Assembly: GCA_900465665.1 (NCBI GenBank)
Contig: UBJO01000066.1
Coordinates: 43,323-107,322 of the forward strand
Reading direction: 5' to 3'
Source: Hyphomicrobiales bacterium
Lineage (GTDB): Bacteria; Pseudomonadota; Alphaproteobacteria; Rhizobiales; Rhizobiaceae
DNA: 64,000 nucleotides
Shown here piece by piece: positions 42,930-51,802 of the stretch (positions are counted from its first letter, which is position 1; each line of letters opens with the position of its first letter). The position numbers and the translations under genes were made by a program. The notes below the pieces were generated by a model that had not been told where the DNA came from, did no database searches, and was given only the letters and a program-made list of their open reading frames with translations.

Positions 42930-43680
42930 TCCCATTATCGACGCCGATCTCGATGCCTATGTCGATGGCGAACTCGATGTGACCCGCCGCATTCAGGTGG
43001 AATCCTATCTATCGGAAAATCCCGAAACGGCCGCGAAGGTCATGGCTGATCTGAGCATGCGCGGCGAACTGCGCCTTGCGCTCGCTCATGAAGGCGCCTC
43101 CGGCCGGGCGGAAACGCGCGATCTTGCGCGCCGTCTCGAACGCGGGCTTGCTTATGGCCGCATCTTCCACGCCGTGCAGCGTATTGCCGCCGTCGGTATC
43201 ATGGTGGCGGCTGGCTGGGTCGCACACACCTCGTTCGGCGCGTTTACCGCAACCGAAGTGGCTGCGTCCGTACCGGCACCCGCCTACGTCGAGGAGGCCG
43301 TTCAGGCCTACAAGACGGCTTTGGTGCGCCAGTCCGTGTCTTCACAGTCGGCGGAAGGCTACAAGCCGGATGAAATTCGCGCCGCGACCGGCATCGTCAT
43401 GCCGCAGCTCCCGCGCGACTGGACGATCTCGGACGTACAGATATTTCCGTCCGAATTCGGCCCAAGCGTCGAAATGTCGATCACGGCCGACAAGAAGCAG
43501 CTTTCGCTGTTTGCCGTTCGTCCGGGCGTCTTCTCCGTTCAGTCGGTCAACCATATCGCGCTTGACGGCGCCGAGGCCGCCTATTGGCAGATCGGCGATG
43601 TCGCTTACGCGCTGGTAACCGCGGATCGCTCCATCTCACTGGATCAGGCAGCCGATGGGCTTGCCCGTACCCTTTACTAG
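42916..43680 (+). CDS. Transmembrane anti-sigma factor
   Basis: A 254-residue single-pass membrane protein. The N-terminal cytoplasmic part (about 1-85) looks like an anti-sigma domain (DADLDAYVDGELD, VESYLSENPE, RGELRLAL) but lacks the zinc-binding H-x3-C-x2-C motif. A transmembrane helix at about 88-108 (AVQRIAAVGIMVAAGWVAH) is followed by a periplasmic domain of about 145 residues. The GAGG in GGAGGCGGGAATGAAAGC acts as ribosome-binding site inside the sigma gene, and the overlap implies translational coupling. It presumably holds the ECF factor until an envelope signal. Confidence 0.85.
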   Translation: MKAVDPIIDADLDAYVDGELDVTRRIQVESYLSENPETAAKVMADLSMRGELRLALAHEGASGRAETRDLARRLERGLAYGRIFHAVQRIAAVGIMVAAGWVAHTSFGAFTATEVAASVPAPAYVEEAVQAYKTALVRQSVSSQSAEGYKPDEIRAATGIVMPQLPRDWTISDVQIFPSEFGPSVEMSITADKKQLSLFAVRPGVFSVQSVNHIALDGAEAAYWQIGDVAYALVTADRSISLDQAADGLARTLY

Positions 43681-43699
43681 TTCACTCGAGGAGATCTCA

Positions 43700-44413
43700 A
43701 TGAACCCAATCAATCAGCAGCGTTACGGTGCGGCCGTTGGCTCGCAGGCCATGTTCGACGAGGGTCTTCGCCAGCACATGCTGCGCGTCTACAACTACAT
43801 GGGCATCGGCCTTGTCATCACCGGCATCGTCGCGTTCATCGTTGGCTCGACGCCGGCGCTTTACGTGCCGATCTTCCAGTCGCCGCTCAAGTGGGTGGTC
43901 ATGCTGGCCCCGCTCGCCTTCGTCTTCTTTTTCTCGTTCAAGATCCAGACGATGTCGGCAAGCGCCGCGCAGATGACTTTCTGGGCCTTCTGTGCCGTCA
44001 TGGGCCTGTCGATGGCCTCGGTGTTCCTGGTCTTCACGGGCACCAGCATCGCACGCACCTTCTTCATCGCGGCCACCATGTTCGGCTCGACCAGCCTCTA
44101 TGGCTACGTGACCAAGCGTGACCTCTCCCGCATGGGCTCGTTCCTGATGATGGGCCTGATCGGCGTGGTGATCGCCAGCGTGGTCAACATCTTCCTTGGA
44201 TCGAGCGCCCTGCAGTTCGCGATCTCGGTCATCGGTATCGTCGTCTTCGTCGGCCTGACCGCCTACGACACACAGAACATCAAGGAACAGTATTCGGAGA
44301 ACTACGATCAGGAATCGAACCAGAAGCTTGCCGTCTTCGGCGCTCTGTCGCTCTACCTGAACTTCGTGAACATCTTCCAGCTGCTGCTCAACTTCACCGG
44401 CGAGCGCGAATAG
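43700..44413 (+). CDS. Bax inhibitor-1/YccA family membrane protein
   Basis: A 237-residue protein with seven hydrophobic helices and BI-1 landmarks: MRVYNYMGIGLVITGIVAF-like first helix, FFIAATMFGSTSLYGYVTKRDLS, and a C-terminal AYDTQNIKEQY followed by SLYLNFVNIFQLLL. Members act as calcium-leak channels or stress-resistance factors, and bacterial roles are little known. The ATG at 43700 follows GAGGAGATCTCA; the frame is open earlier but overlaps the anti-sigma gene. It starts 20 nt after the anti-sigma stop and ends in a terminator, so it appears to be the third gene of the sigma operon. Confidence 0.92.
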   Translation: MNPINQQRYGAAVGSQAMFDEGLRQHMLRVYNYMGIGLVITGIVAFIVGSTPALYVPIFQSPLKWVVMLAPLAFVFFFSFKIQTMSASAAQMTFWAFCAVMGLSMASVFLVFTGTSIARTFFIAATMFGSTSLYGYVTKRDLSRMGSFLMMGLIGVVIASVVNIFLGSSALQFAISVIGIVVFVGLTAYDTQNIKEQYSENYDQESNQKLAVFGALSLYLNFVNIFQLLLNFTGERE

Positions 44414-44505
44414 TCGAGTTACGGCGCTTCTGGGGGCAAAGGAAGCGCCAGAACGCCCGATCCGCACTCTGTGACAGGATCGTGGATTGGGTGTTCACCA
44501 TAGGG

Positions 44506-44543
44506 AAGCGGCCGGGCGCAAGTCCGGCCGCTTTTCTGTTTTG
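44506..44543 (+). terminator. Rho-independent terminator
   Basis: A perfect 10-bp stem AAGCGGCCGG/CCGGCCGCTT around GCGCAAGT, followed by TTTTCTGTTTTG. It ends the sigma/anti-sigma/BI-1 operon before the cobalamin genes. Confidence 0.9.
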
Positions 44544-44674
44544 CAAACATAGCGATTTTCAACCTTCGCCAGCTGCGGCCACTTTTACTGGTTGGGCGTG
44601 GGCATTTGATCCATGCACTTGCGGCGTCGGGCCGTGTGCGTCAAAAGCAGGGAGAATTGATCAGGAGAGCCGGC

Positions 44675-45442
44675 GTGCGCCACATCTATGTCATCGGTAT
44701 CGGAACGGGAAATCCCGAGCACGTCACCATTCAGGCCATCGGCAGGATGAACGCCGCCGACATGATCTTCCTGCCGACGAAAGGTGAGGAAAAGGAGAAG
44801 CTCGCCTTCGTTCGCCGCGAGATTTGCGAGCGCTTCGTCACCAATGCGAAGACCCGCATCGTCGAATTCGCCATTCCGCAGCGCAAGACGGCTGACCGCA
44901 GCTATGTCGAAAGCGTGGATGACTGGCATGCGGCGCTGGCGCAAACCTATGTACGGCTGATCAACGATCTCCCTGAAGACGGCACCGGCGCTTTCCTCGT
45001 CTGGGGCGATCCAAGCCTATATGATAGCGTGATCCGCATCATCGAGCGGGCAAAGGAACTCGGTGCCGTCGATTTCGACTTCAGCGTCATCCCGGGGATC
45101 ACCAGCATCCAAGCCCTTGCGGCAAGCCACCGCATTCCTATCAATATGGTCGGAAAGCCGGTCGAGATCACGACGGGGCGGCGGCTTGTGGAGCATGGGA
45201 ACCGTGCTGATAGCACCGTGGTCATGCTGGACGGAGAGCAGGCGTTCTCCAAGATTGAGGATCCGGATGCGGAGATCTTCTGGGGCGCCTATCTCGGGAC
45301 GGACGACGAAATCGTGCGTTCCGGACGGCTTGGCGATGTCGCCGCGGATATCGTGAAGCTGCGCGCGGAAGCGCGAGCGCGACATGGTTGGATCATGGAT
45401 ATCTACCTGCTCCGCAAGGGCCGCGATTTCGACGATCTGTGA
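44675..45442 (+). CDS. cobF: Precorrin-6A synthase (deacetylating)
   Basis: A 255-residue SAM-dependent tetrapyrrole methyltransferase. The N-terminal loop is HIYVIGIGTGNPEHVTIQAI, with GAFLVWGDPSLYDS and FSVIPGITSIQALAA in the middle. The extended form with LPTKGEEKEKL and IMDIYLLRKGRDF identifies CobF, which methylates C1 and releases acetate from the ring. Its presence marks the aerobic cobalamin pathway. I chose GTG at 44675 because a GGAGAGCC-type site lies just before it; the frame extends to 44606 but that part does not resemble the family. It is first in the cob group. Confidence 0.92.
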   Translation: MRHIYVIGIGTGNPEHVTIQAIGRMNAADMIFLPTKGEEKEKLAFVRREICERFVTNAKTRIVEFAIPQRKTADRSYVESVDDWHAALAQTYVRLINDLPEDGTGAFLVWGDPSLYDSVIRIIERAKELGAVDFDFSVIPGITSIQALAASHRIPINMVGKPVEITTGRRLVEHGNRADSTVVMLDGEQAFSKIEDPDAEIFWGAYLGTDDEIVRSGRLGDVAADIVKLRAEARARHGWIMDIYLLRKGRDFDDL

Positions 45443-45506
45443 CACTGGCCAGGGGTTTGCCCGTGCGTGGTGATCGCGCAGGCGCCGGGCGGAAGGAAAT
45501 GACGAG

Positions 45507-46868
45507 ATGGCACGCGACGAGCGCATCGAGATGGATATTTCAGGCGAAGCCGCGCAACCTTATGCACGGCGCGGCGCCTGTCCGACCCTCGCGCGGCCGA
45601 TGCCGACGGGCGATGGCCTGCTTGCGCGCCTGCGTCCGCAGGGTGGCGTCCTCACGGTCGATCAGTGCGCGCAGCTGGCCCAAGCCGCCTTGCTGTTTGG
45701 TAACGGTTTGCTCGAGATCACGGCGCGGGGCAGCCTCCAGATCAGAGGGCTTCGGCCGGAGACGGTCGAACCGTTCGCCGAAGCGGTGGATGCGGCCGGC
45801 ATCATCGTCTCGCCCAATCCCGTGATCGAGTTGCCGCCGCTGCATGGCGGAATGTTCGGCGATGTCGCGGATGCTGCCGCGATGGAATTGCTGGTGCGGG
45901 ACCGGCTCGCCGAATATCTGCAGTCGCCGGGGCTTGCGCCGAAGCTGTCGATCATCGTCGATGGCGGTGGCCGCTTTGATCTGGCCGATGTCACCGCCGA
46001 TATAAGGCTGTCGGCCCTTTCGGCGGAAGAGTGGATGGTGGCAATTGCCGGGGATGGCGCTGGTGCTCGTCCGGTTGCCGTCGGCACTGCCGATGAGGCG
46101 ATTGGGGCGGTCGGTCACGTGCTCAAGCTGCTGCTCTCGATCGGCTGGCAGAAGCGTTGCCGCGATATCGATCCGGAGCGATTGGTGTCCGTCTTCCCGG
46201 ATATGCACGCCATTTCGCGCCATCCGCGCGCGGGCGAGACGCCATCAGTTGGCATCCATGCGATGGAAGACGGTGCGGCGGTGACTGGTCTCAAGCCGCG
46301 CTTCGGGCAAATACACGCGAACGACCTTCTGGCGTTTCTGGCATTCCTCGGCGATCTCGATGTGACGGACATCCGACCGGCGCCCGATCGCTGTCTTTTC
46401 ATAACAGGCCTGAGCGAAGAGAGCGCAGCAGCAGTCCGGCAATCGGTCGAGCGTTTCGGTCTATCCGCGGATAGCGACGATCTGTCATCGCGCATCGCCA
46501 CCTGTGCCGGGGCAGGCGCCTGCGCGTCTAGTTTCTACGCCACCAAGGCATTGGCGGAGACGTTGATCGAGCGGTTCCCGGAGGTGCTAGATGGCTCGCT
46601 CGACTTGCATCTGTCCGGCTGCGCCAAGGGCTGCGCGCATCCACGCCGCGCTCTGACCATCTCGGGCGCCGCAGACGGCTATCATCTTGCCTTCGATGGC
46701 CTCGCGTCTGATGCGCCCGATGCACAGATTGCTGGTAGTGACATCAATTCCGCTATAGAGAGGCTTTCCCGTCTCATCAAAAGTGAAAGACAAGCTGGCG
46801 AATCTGCTAGGGCCTGTCTCGACAGGGTGGGGACGGCCAAGATTACGCGAGCGCTGCGACAGGAATAG
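45507..46868 (+). CDS. cobG: Precorrin-3B synthase
   Basis: A 453-residue nitrite/sulfite-reductase-like protein binding an iron-sulfur cluster. The cysteines are in ATCAGAGACASSF and, later, HLSGCAKGCAHPR. N-terminal RRGACPTLARPMPTGDGLLARL and LEITARGSLQIRGL are the substrate-side strands of the CobG type. It uses oxygen to hydroxylate C20 and form the lactone, so it also indicates the oxygen-dependent route. It lies 64 nt after cobF and ends 2 nt before cobH. Confidence 0.92.
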   Translation: MARDERIEMDISGEAAQPYARRGACPTLARPMPTGDGLLARLRPQGGVLTVDQCAQLAQAALLFGNGLLEITARGSLQIRGLRPETVEPFAEAVDAAGIIVSPNPVIELPPLHGGMFGDVADAAAMELLVRDRLAEYLQSPGLAPKLSIIVDGGGRFDLADVTADIRLSALSAEEWMVAIAGDGAGARPVAVGTADEAIGAVGHVLKLLLSIGWQKRCRDIDPERLVSVFPDMHAISRHPRAGETPSVGIHAMEDGAAVTGLKPRFGQIHANDLLAFLAFLGDLDVTDIRPAPDRCLFITGLSEESAAAVRQSVERFGLSADSDDLSSRIATCAGAGACASSFYATKALAETLIERFPEVLDGSLDLHLSGCAKGCAHPRRALTISGAADGYHLAFDGLASDAPDAQIAGSDINSAIERLSRLIKSERQAGESARACLDRVGTAKITRALRQE

Positions 46869-46870
46869 GA

Positions 46871-47503
46871 ATGCCAGACTACGATTACATCCACAGCGGT
46901 GACGCCATCTATGAACGGTCGTTTGCGATTATCCGCAGCGAAGCCGATCTGTCGCGGTTTTCCGCCGAGGAGGCCGACGTTGCCGTGCGCATGATCCATG
47001 CCTGTGGACTGGTTGAAGCCGCAGAGCATTTCGTGTTCGCGCCGCATTTCGTCAGCGCCGCGCGCGCGGCGCTCCATGCCGGCGCGCCGATCTTCTGCGA
47101 CGCCGAGATGGTGGCGCATGGCGTGACCCGCACCAGGCTTCCCGCCAAGAACGATGTCATCTGCACATTGCACGATCTGCGCACCGCGGAGCTGGCGAAG
47201 GAGACCGGAAACACGCGTTCGGCCGCCGCCCTACATCTCTGGAAAGACCGTCTTGCCGGCAGCGTCGTTGCCATCGGTAATGCGCCGACCGCGCTCTTCC
47301 ATTTGCTCGAGCTGTTGCGCGATGGCGCGCCGAAGCCGGCGGCGATCATCGGCATGCCTGTCGGCTTCGTTGGGGCGGCAGAATCCAAGGATGCCTTGGC
47401 TGAGAATTCCTACGGCGTTCCCTATGCGATCGTGCGCGGACGCCTAGGTGGCAGCGCCATGACGGCGGCGACCGTCAACGCCCTGGCGAGGCCCGGTCTA
47501 TGA
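46871..47503 (+). CDS. cobH: Precorrin-8X methylmutase
   Basis: A 210-residue CobH/CbiC isomerase moving a methyl group from C11 to C12 to give hydrogenobyrinate. Family segments include YIHSGDAIYERSFAIIRSEADL, RMIHACGLVEAAEHF with the catalytic histidine, FCDAEMVAHGVTRTRL, GNAPTALFHLLEL and MPVGFVGAAESKDALA. It starts 2 nt after cobG and overlaps cobI by 4 nt. No anomalies. Confidence 0.95.
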   Translation: MPDYDYIHSGDAIYERSFAIIRSEADLSRFSAEEADVAVRMIHACGLVEAAEHFVFAPHFVSAARAALHAGAPIFCDAEMVAHGVTRTRLPAKNDVICTLHDLRTAELAKETGNTRSAAALHLWKDRLAGSVVAIGNAPTALFHLLELLRDGAPKPAAIIGMPVGFVGAAESKDALAENSYGVPYAIVRGRLGGSAMTAATVNALARPGL

Positions 47504-48231
47504 GCGGCCCTGGTCGTCTTATCGGCGTCGGCACGGGTCCCGGCGATCCGGAACTGCTCACAGTCAAGGCCGTGAAGGCAATCGAAGCGGCTGACGTGAT
47601 CGCCTATTTCGCCAAGCGCGGCAGGGGCGGCAACGGCCGCGCCATCGTCGAGCACCTGATCGGGGCGGACGCGATGATGCTGCCGCTTTACTATCCGGTG
47701 ACCACCGAGATCGAGAAGAACGAAGCCGAATACCGTCGACAGATCACCGATTTCTACGAGGAGTCGGCGGCGGCTGTCGCCGCGCATCTTGATGCCGGCC
47801 GCACGGTGGCCGTCCTCAGCGAGGGCGATCCGCTGTTTTATGGTTCCTACATGCACCTGCATGTGCGTCTCGCCAACCGTTATCCGACCGAGGTCATCCC
47901 CGGCATCAGCGCTATGTCCGGCTGCTGGTCGCTTGCCGGCATTCCGATCGTGCAGGGCGACGACGTATTGTCGGTTCTGCCCGGGACGATGGCCGAGCAG
48001 GAGCTCCAACGCCGCCTCTCCGATACGCAAGCCGCGGTAATCATGAAAGTCGGGCGCAACCTGCCGAAGATCCGCCGCGCGCTGCAGGCATCGGGGCGCC
48101 TTGCCGAAGCGGTCTACGTCGAGCGCGGCACCATGGCCAACGCGGCGATGATCAAGCTCGCCGATCGCCCCGAAGGCGATGCGCCTTACTTTTCGCTGGT
48201 GCTTGTTCCCGGCTGGGAGAGCAACCGATGA
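47500..48231 (+). CDS. cobI: Precorrin-2 C20-methyltransferase
   Basis: A 243-residue SAM-dependent methyltransferase that methylates C20 of precorrin-2. It has the N-terminal RLIGVGTGPGDPELLTVKAVKAI, SEGDPLFYGSYMHL with a CobI-specific YMHLHVRL, VIPGISAMSGC and AVIMKVGRNLPKI. It starts inside the cobH stop and overlaps cobJ by 4 nt, which suggests coupled translation. CobI acts before CobG, so the gene order does not follow the reaction order. Confidence 0.93.
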   Translation: MSGPGRLIGVGTGPGDPELLTVKAVKAIEAADVIAYFAKRGRGGNGRAIVEHLIGADAMMLPLYYPVTTEIEKNEAEYRRQITDFYEESAAAVAAHLDAGRTVAVLSEGDPLFYGSYMHLHVRLANRYPTEVIPGISAMSGCWSLAGIPIVQGDDVLSVLPGTMAEQELQRRLSDTQAAVIMKVGRNLPKIRRALQASGRLAEAVYVERGTMANAAMIKLADRPEGDAPYFSLVLVPGWESNR

Positions 48232-48995
48232 GCGGGCAGCTTTTCGTCATCGGCACCGGCCCGGGAAATCCCGATCAGATGACGCCCGAGGCGCAGGCCG
48301 CAGTTTCGAAGGCCACCGTCTTTTTCGGCTACGGCCCCTATCTCGATCGCCTCAACCTGCGGGCCGACCAGACGCGTCAGGCGTCGGACAACCGCGAGGA
48401 ACTGTATCGCGCGGGCGCCGCGTTGCGTGCCGCGTCCCAGGGCGCGGTTGTCTGCGTCGTCTCGGGTGGCGACCCTGGTGTTTTCGCCATGGCGGCTGCG
48501 GTCTGCGAGGCGGTCGACAATGGTCCGGATGCGTGGCGGGACGTCGATCTCGTCATCCTCCCAGGGATCACCGCCATGCTGGCGGTCGCCGCCCGTGTCG
48601 GCGCCCCGCTCGGCCATGATTTCTGCGCGATCTCGCTCTCCGACAATCTGAAGAGTTGGGCGACGATCGAGAAGCGTCTGGCCGCAGCAGCCGAAGGCGG
48701 CTTTGTGATCGCGCTTTATAATCCGATCAGCAAGGCGCGTCCTTGGCAGCTTGGAAAGGCGTTCGAGCTGTTGCGCAAAAGGCTGCCCGGCTCGACGCCC
48801 GTCATCTTCGGCCGTGCCGCCGGACGGCCGGACGAGCGCATTTCCGTTCAGCCGCTCGATGTCGCGGATGCCGCGACAGCCGATATGGCGACCTGCGTGA
48901 TCATCGGCTCGGCGGAGACGAAGATCATCGAACGCAAGGGCCGGGCCGATCTCATCTATACCCCTCGTTTCAGCCCGGGGGCAGCAGGTGATTGA
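48228..48995 (+). CDS. cobJ: Precorrin-3B C17-methyltransferase
   Basis: A 255-residue SAM-dependent methyltransferase driving ring contraction after CobG. Seen are LFVIGTGPGNPDQMTPEAQAAV, FFGYGPYLDRL, VVSGGDPGVFAMAAAV, LPGITAMLAVAARVGAPLGHDFCAISLSD (in pieces) and FVIALYNPISKARP. It overlaps cobI by ATGA. Its last 26 nt overlap the 3' end of the oppositely oriented cobK, which is unusual in an otherwise co-directional cluster. Confidence 0.94.
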   Translation: MSGQLFVIGTGPGNPDQMTPEAQAAVSKATVFFGYGPYLDRLNLRADQTRQASDNREELYRAGAALRAASQGAVVCVVSGGDPGVFAMAAAVCEAVDNGPDAWRDVDLVILPGITAMLAVAARVGAPLGHDFCAISLSDNLKSWATIEKRLAAAAEGGFVIALYNPISKARPWQLGKAFELLRKRLPGSTPVIFGRAAGRPDERISVQPLDVADAATADMATCVIIGSAETKIIERKGRADLIYTPRFSPGAAGD

Positions 48996-49725
48996 TCATC
49001 GCCAAGGCCTCTTCGACGGTGGCGACCGTGGGGATGGCGGGCGCTTCGGCGCGGCCGATCACGATCACCTCGATGCCGAGCGCGCGCGCCGCAGCGATCT
49101 TGGCATGGGTGGCCGAGCCGCCGCTGTTCTTGGTGACGACGACATCGATGCGGTGCTCCCGCAGCAGCGTGATCTCGCGTTCGACATCGAAGGGGCCGCG
49201 ATCGAGAAGATAATGCGCATGGGGAAGCTGGAGTTGCGGATCGACCGGGTCCACGCTTCGGATCAGATAGTGGTGCTGTGGAGCGGTATCGGCCCGGTGC
49301 GCCTCTTGGCGGCCGATGGCGAGAAACACGCGGCGCGGCGCGCTGCCGATTTGCGCGATCGCGTCCTGGACGCTCGCGGCATGCCGCCAATTGTCACCGG
49401 CCTCGGCCTGCCAGGGCGCGCGGCGAAGGCAAAAGGCGGGCAGACCGGTCATCGTGGCGGCTTGCGCGGCGTTTTGCGATATGCGCGCGGCGAAGGGGTG
49501 GGTGGCGTCGATCAGCAGGTCGAATTCCCCGTCACGCAGGAAGGTTGCGAGACCCTCCGCGCCGCCAAATCCGCCGATGCGGGTGGGCAGGGACTGCGGA
49601 GCGGGTTTCTCCGTCCTGCCGGCAAGCGACAGCTGGGTATCGTAGCGCGGCTGAATGGCCAGAGCCTTGGCGAGCGCGCTTGCTTCGGTCGTGCCGCCAA
49701 GCATCAGAATACGGATTTTGCTCAT
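48970..49725 (-). CDS. cobK: Precorrin-6A reductase
   Basis: A 251-residue NADPH-dependent reductase of precorrin-6A. CobK marks are the N-terminal IRILMLGGTTEASALAKAL, DLLIDATHPFAARISQNAA, VFLAIGRQEAH and VVVTKNSGGSATHAKIAAARALGIEVIVIGRA (in pieces). The ATG at 49725 lies on the complement of the cobL start (CATG at 49723-49726), so the two genes start on overlapping bases and run apart. The 3' end overlaps cobJ. An earlier in-frame start at 49776 would run deep into cobL. Confidence 0.92.
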   Translation of the reverse strand: MSKIRILMLGGTTEASALAKALAIQPRYDTQLSLAGRTEKPAPQSLPTRIGGFGGAEGLATFLRDGEFDLLIDATHPFAARISQNAAQAATMTGLPAFCLRRAPWQAEAGDNWRHAASVQDAIAQIGSAPRRVFLAIGRQEAHRADTAPQHHYLIRSVDPVDPQLQLPHAHYLLDRGPFDVEREITLLREHRIDVVVTKNSGGSATHAKIAAARALGIEVIVIGRAEAPAIPTVATVEEALAMINHLLPPG

Positions 49726-50956
49726 GGCTGATATGTCTTCCGCTCCCGGCCAACCTTGGTTGACTATTATCGGCATCGGCGAAGATGGTCCAGCAGGGCT
49801 GGGCGATCAAGCCAAGCGGCTGATCGCAGCCGCTTCCGTCGTCTTCGGTGGCGCTCGCCATCATGCGTTGATGGCCGGTCTCATCCAGGGCGAATGCCTG
49901 GCGTGGGAAAGCCCGTTCGAGCGTTCGGTCGCGGCGATTACGGCGCGTCGAGGTTCGCCTGTCGTCGTGCTCGCCTCTGGAGACCCGTTTCTCTATGGCG
50001 TCGGCGCCACGTTGTCGCGGAGCGTCGATGCCACGGAGATGCGCACGATACCGGCGCCGTCATCCTTCAGCCTTACCGCTTCGCGGTTGGGCTGGCCGTT
50101 GCAAGAGGTCGCGTCCGTTTCGCTGCATGGACGTCCGCTCGATCTCATCCGTCCACATCTGCATCACGGTCGGCGCATCATCGCGCTCACCTCCGACCAG
50201 GAGACACCGACGCAGCTTGCGACTTTACTTGCTGCCAACGGCTTTGGCCGGTCGCGGCTGCATGTGCTCGAAGCGCTCGGCGGCGCGCGTGAACGCGTCA
50301 GGGCCTGCCAGGCCGATGCGTTCGATCTTGAGGACATCGATCCGCTGAACGTCTGCGCCATTGATGTCGTGGCAGGCGAGGGCGCGCGCGTGCTTGCCTT
50401 TGCGCCCGGACTGGACGATGCGCTCTTCGAGCATGATGGCCAGATCACCAAGAAGGAGGTCCGGGCGTTGACGCTGTCGACGCTTGCGCCCCGCCATGGC
50501 GAGCTATTGTGGGATATCGGCGCCGGCTCCGGCTCGATCGGTATAGAGTGGATGCTGTGTGACCCGTCGCTGCGGGCGATCGCGATCGAGCAATCGAGCG
50601 AGCGAGCTCTGCGTATCGCGCGCAATGCGGCGGCCTTCGGCGTGCCGGGGCTCGCGGTCGTGGAAGGTGCAGCACCACAGGCGCTGCAGTCGCTGCCCGA
50701 GCCCAACGTCATCTTCGTTGGTGGCGGGGGAAGCGAGGATGGGGTAATGGAGGCGGCGATCGCGGCGCTGAAAGGCGGCGGCCGGCTGGTCGCCAACTCT
50801 GTGACGCTCGAGATGGATGCGAAATTGCTGGCGTTGCACGCCACGCTGGGCGGGTCGTTGACCCGCATCGATATTTCCCGCGCCGGCGCGATCGGCGCGA
50901 TGACGGGCTGGCGTCCGGCAATGCCCGTCACACAGTGGCACTGGGTCAAGAATTGA
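49724..50956 (+). CDS. cobL: Precorrin-6Y C5,15-methyltransferase (decarboxylating), CbiE-CbiT fusion
   Basis: A 410-residue fusion. The first half (about 5-205) is the C5-methyltransferase (WLTIIGIGEDGPAGL, VFGGARHHALM, VVVLASGDPFLYGVG). The second half (about 225-410) is a Rossmann methyltransferase that methylates C15 and decarboxylates (LLWDIGAGSGSIGIEWML, VIFVGGGGSEDGVME). The start at ATG 49724 shares bases with the cobK start; an ATG at 49733 (MSSAPG) is a possible alternative. It ends 10 nt before cobM. Confidence 0.94.
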   Translation: MADMSSAPGQPWLTIIGIGEDGPAGLGDQAKRLIAAASVVFGGARHHALMAGLIQGECLAWESPFERSVAAITARRGSPVVVLASGDPFLYGVGATLSRSVDATEMRTIPAPSSFSLTASRLGWPLQEVASVSLHGRPLDLIRPHLHHGRRIIALTSDQETPTQLATLLAANGFGRSRLHVLEALGGARERVRACQADAFDLEDIDPLNVCAIDVVAGEGARVLAFAPGLDDALFEHDGQITKKEVRALTLSTLAPRHGELLWDIGAGSGSIGIEWMLCDPSLRAIAIEQSSERALRIARNAAAFGVPGLAVVEGAAPQALQSLPEPNVIFVGGGGSEDGVMEAAIAALKGGGRLVANSVTLEMDAKLLALHATLGGSLTRIDISRAGAIGAMTGWRPAMPVTQWHWVKN

Positions 50957-50966
50957 GGACAAGCAT

Positions 50967-51725
50967 ATGACCGTTCATTTCATCGGCGCTGGCCCGGGTG
51001 CCGCGGATCTCATCACTGTGCGCGGCCGCGATCTCATCGGCAAGTGCCTCGTTTGCCTCTATGCCGGCTCGATCGTTTCGCCCGCTCTTCTCGCCTATTG
51101 TCCGCCGGGAGCGCGCATCGTCGATACCGCCCCCATGTCACTCGACGAGATCGAAGCCGAGTATCTGCGCGCGGCCAATGCCGGCCAGGATGTGGCGCGC
51201 CTGCACTCGGGCGATCTCTCTGTCTGGAGCGCTGTCGCCGAACAGATCCGCCGCCTTGAGAAGCATGGCATCGCCTACACGATGACACCAGGCGTGCCGT
51301 CCTTTGCCGCTGCTGCGGCAGCGCTCGGCCGCGAACTGACCATTCCCGAGGTGGCACAGAGCCTGGTGCTGACCCGCGTATCGGGCAGGGCGTCGCAGAT
51401 GCCCGGTGGCGAGACCCTGACGCAGTTCGGGGCCACGGGCGCCACGCTTGCCATCCATCTTGCCATTCACGCCCTGGACCGGGTCGTCAGTGACCTTACG
51501 CCGCTTTACGGGGGCGAATGCCCCGTTGCAATCGTCGTGAAGGCGAGCTGGGAGGATGAGAGGATCGTGCGCGGGACCCTTGGCGATATCGAGGCCAAGG
51601 TGGCCGCGGAGCCGATCGAGCGGACGGCGATTATCTTCGTCGGCCCTTCCCTGTCGTCGACCGACTTTCGCGAGAGCTCCCTTTACGATGCGACATATCA
51701 GCGTCGGTTCAGAGGTCGACAGTAA
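50967..51725 (+). CDS. cobM: Precorrin-4 C11-methyltransferase
   Basis: A 252-residue SAM-dependent methyltransferase that methylates C11 of precorrin-4. Landmarks are VHFIGAGPGAADLITVRGRDLI, CLYAGSIVSPALLAYCP, LHSGDLSVWSAVAEQ and a C-terminal GPSLSSTDFRESSLYDATYQRRF (in pieces), which is characteristic of CobM/CbiF. A GAGGACAAGC precedes the ATG. It is the last gene of the cob cluster in the window and is followed by a GC-rich hairpin. Confidence 0.94.
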   Translation: MTVHFIGAGPGAADLITVRGRDLIGKCLVCLYAGSIVSPALLAYCPPGARIVDTAPMSLDEIEAEYLRAANAGQDVARLHSGDLSVWSAVAEQIRRLEKHGIAYTMTPGVPSFAAAAAALGRELTIPEVAQSLVLTRVSGRASQMPGGETLTQFGATGATLAIHLAIHALDRVVSDLTPLYGGECPVAIVVKASWEDERIVRGTLGDIEAKVAAEPIERTAIIFVGPSLSSTDFRESSLYDATYQRRFRGRQ

Positions 51726-51776
51726 ATCCGCCGCAAGACTTGGACTTCTAGCCGCGCAATTGCCGGCTCGTGTGCC

Positions 51777-51802
51777 CCGCGCGCCGAGCGATCGGCGCGC
51801 GG
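51777..51802 (+). terminator. GC-rich hairpin after the cob operon
   Basis: A perfect 11-bp stem CCGCGCGCCGA/TCGGCGCGCGG around the GCGA loop, about 50 nt after the cobM stop. No T-run follows, so it may be a Rho-dependent or weak intrinsic terminator. Confidence 0.65.

Noticed and set aside
44414..44690. A cobalamin riboswitch before cobF: GATCAGGAGAGCCGGC resembles the B12 box.
   Set aside because: The conserved core with a CCCCGCAACTG-like segment and the GCCACTG element is not found in proper order, and the AGGAG there serves as the ribosome-binding site of cobF. A covariance-model search would settle it.
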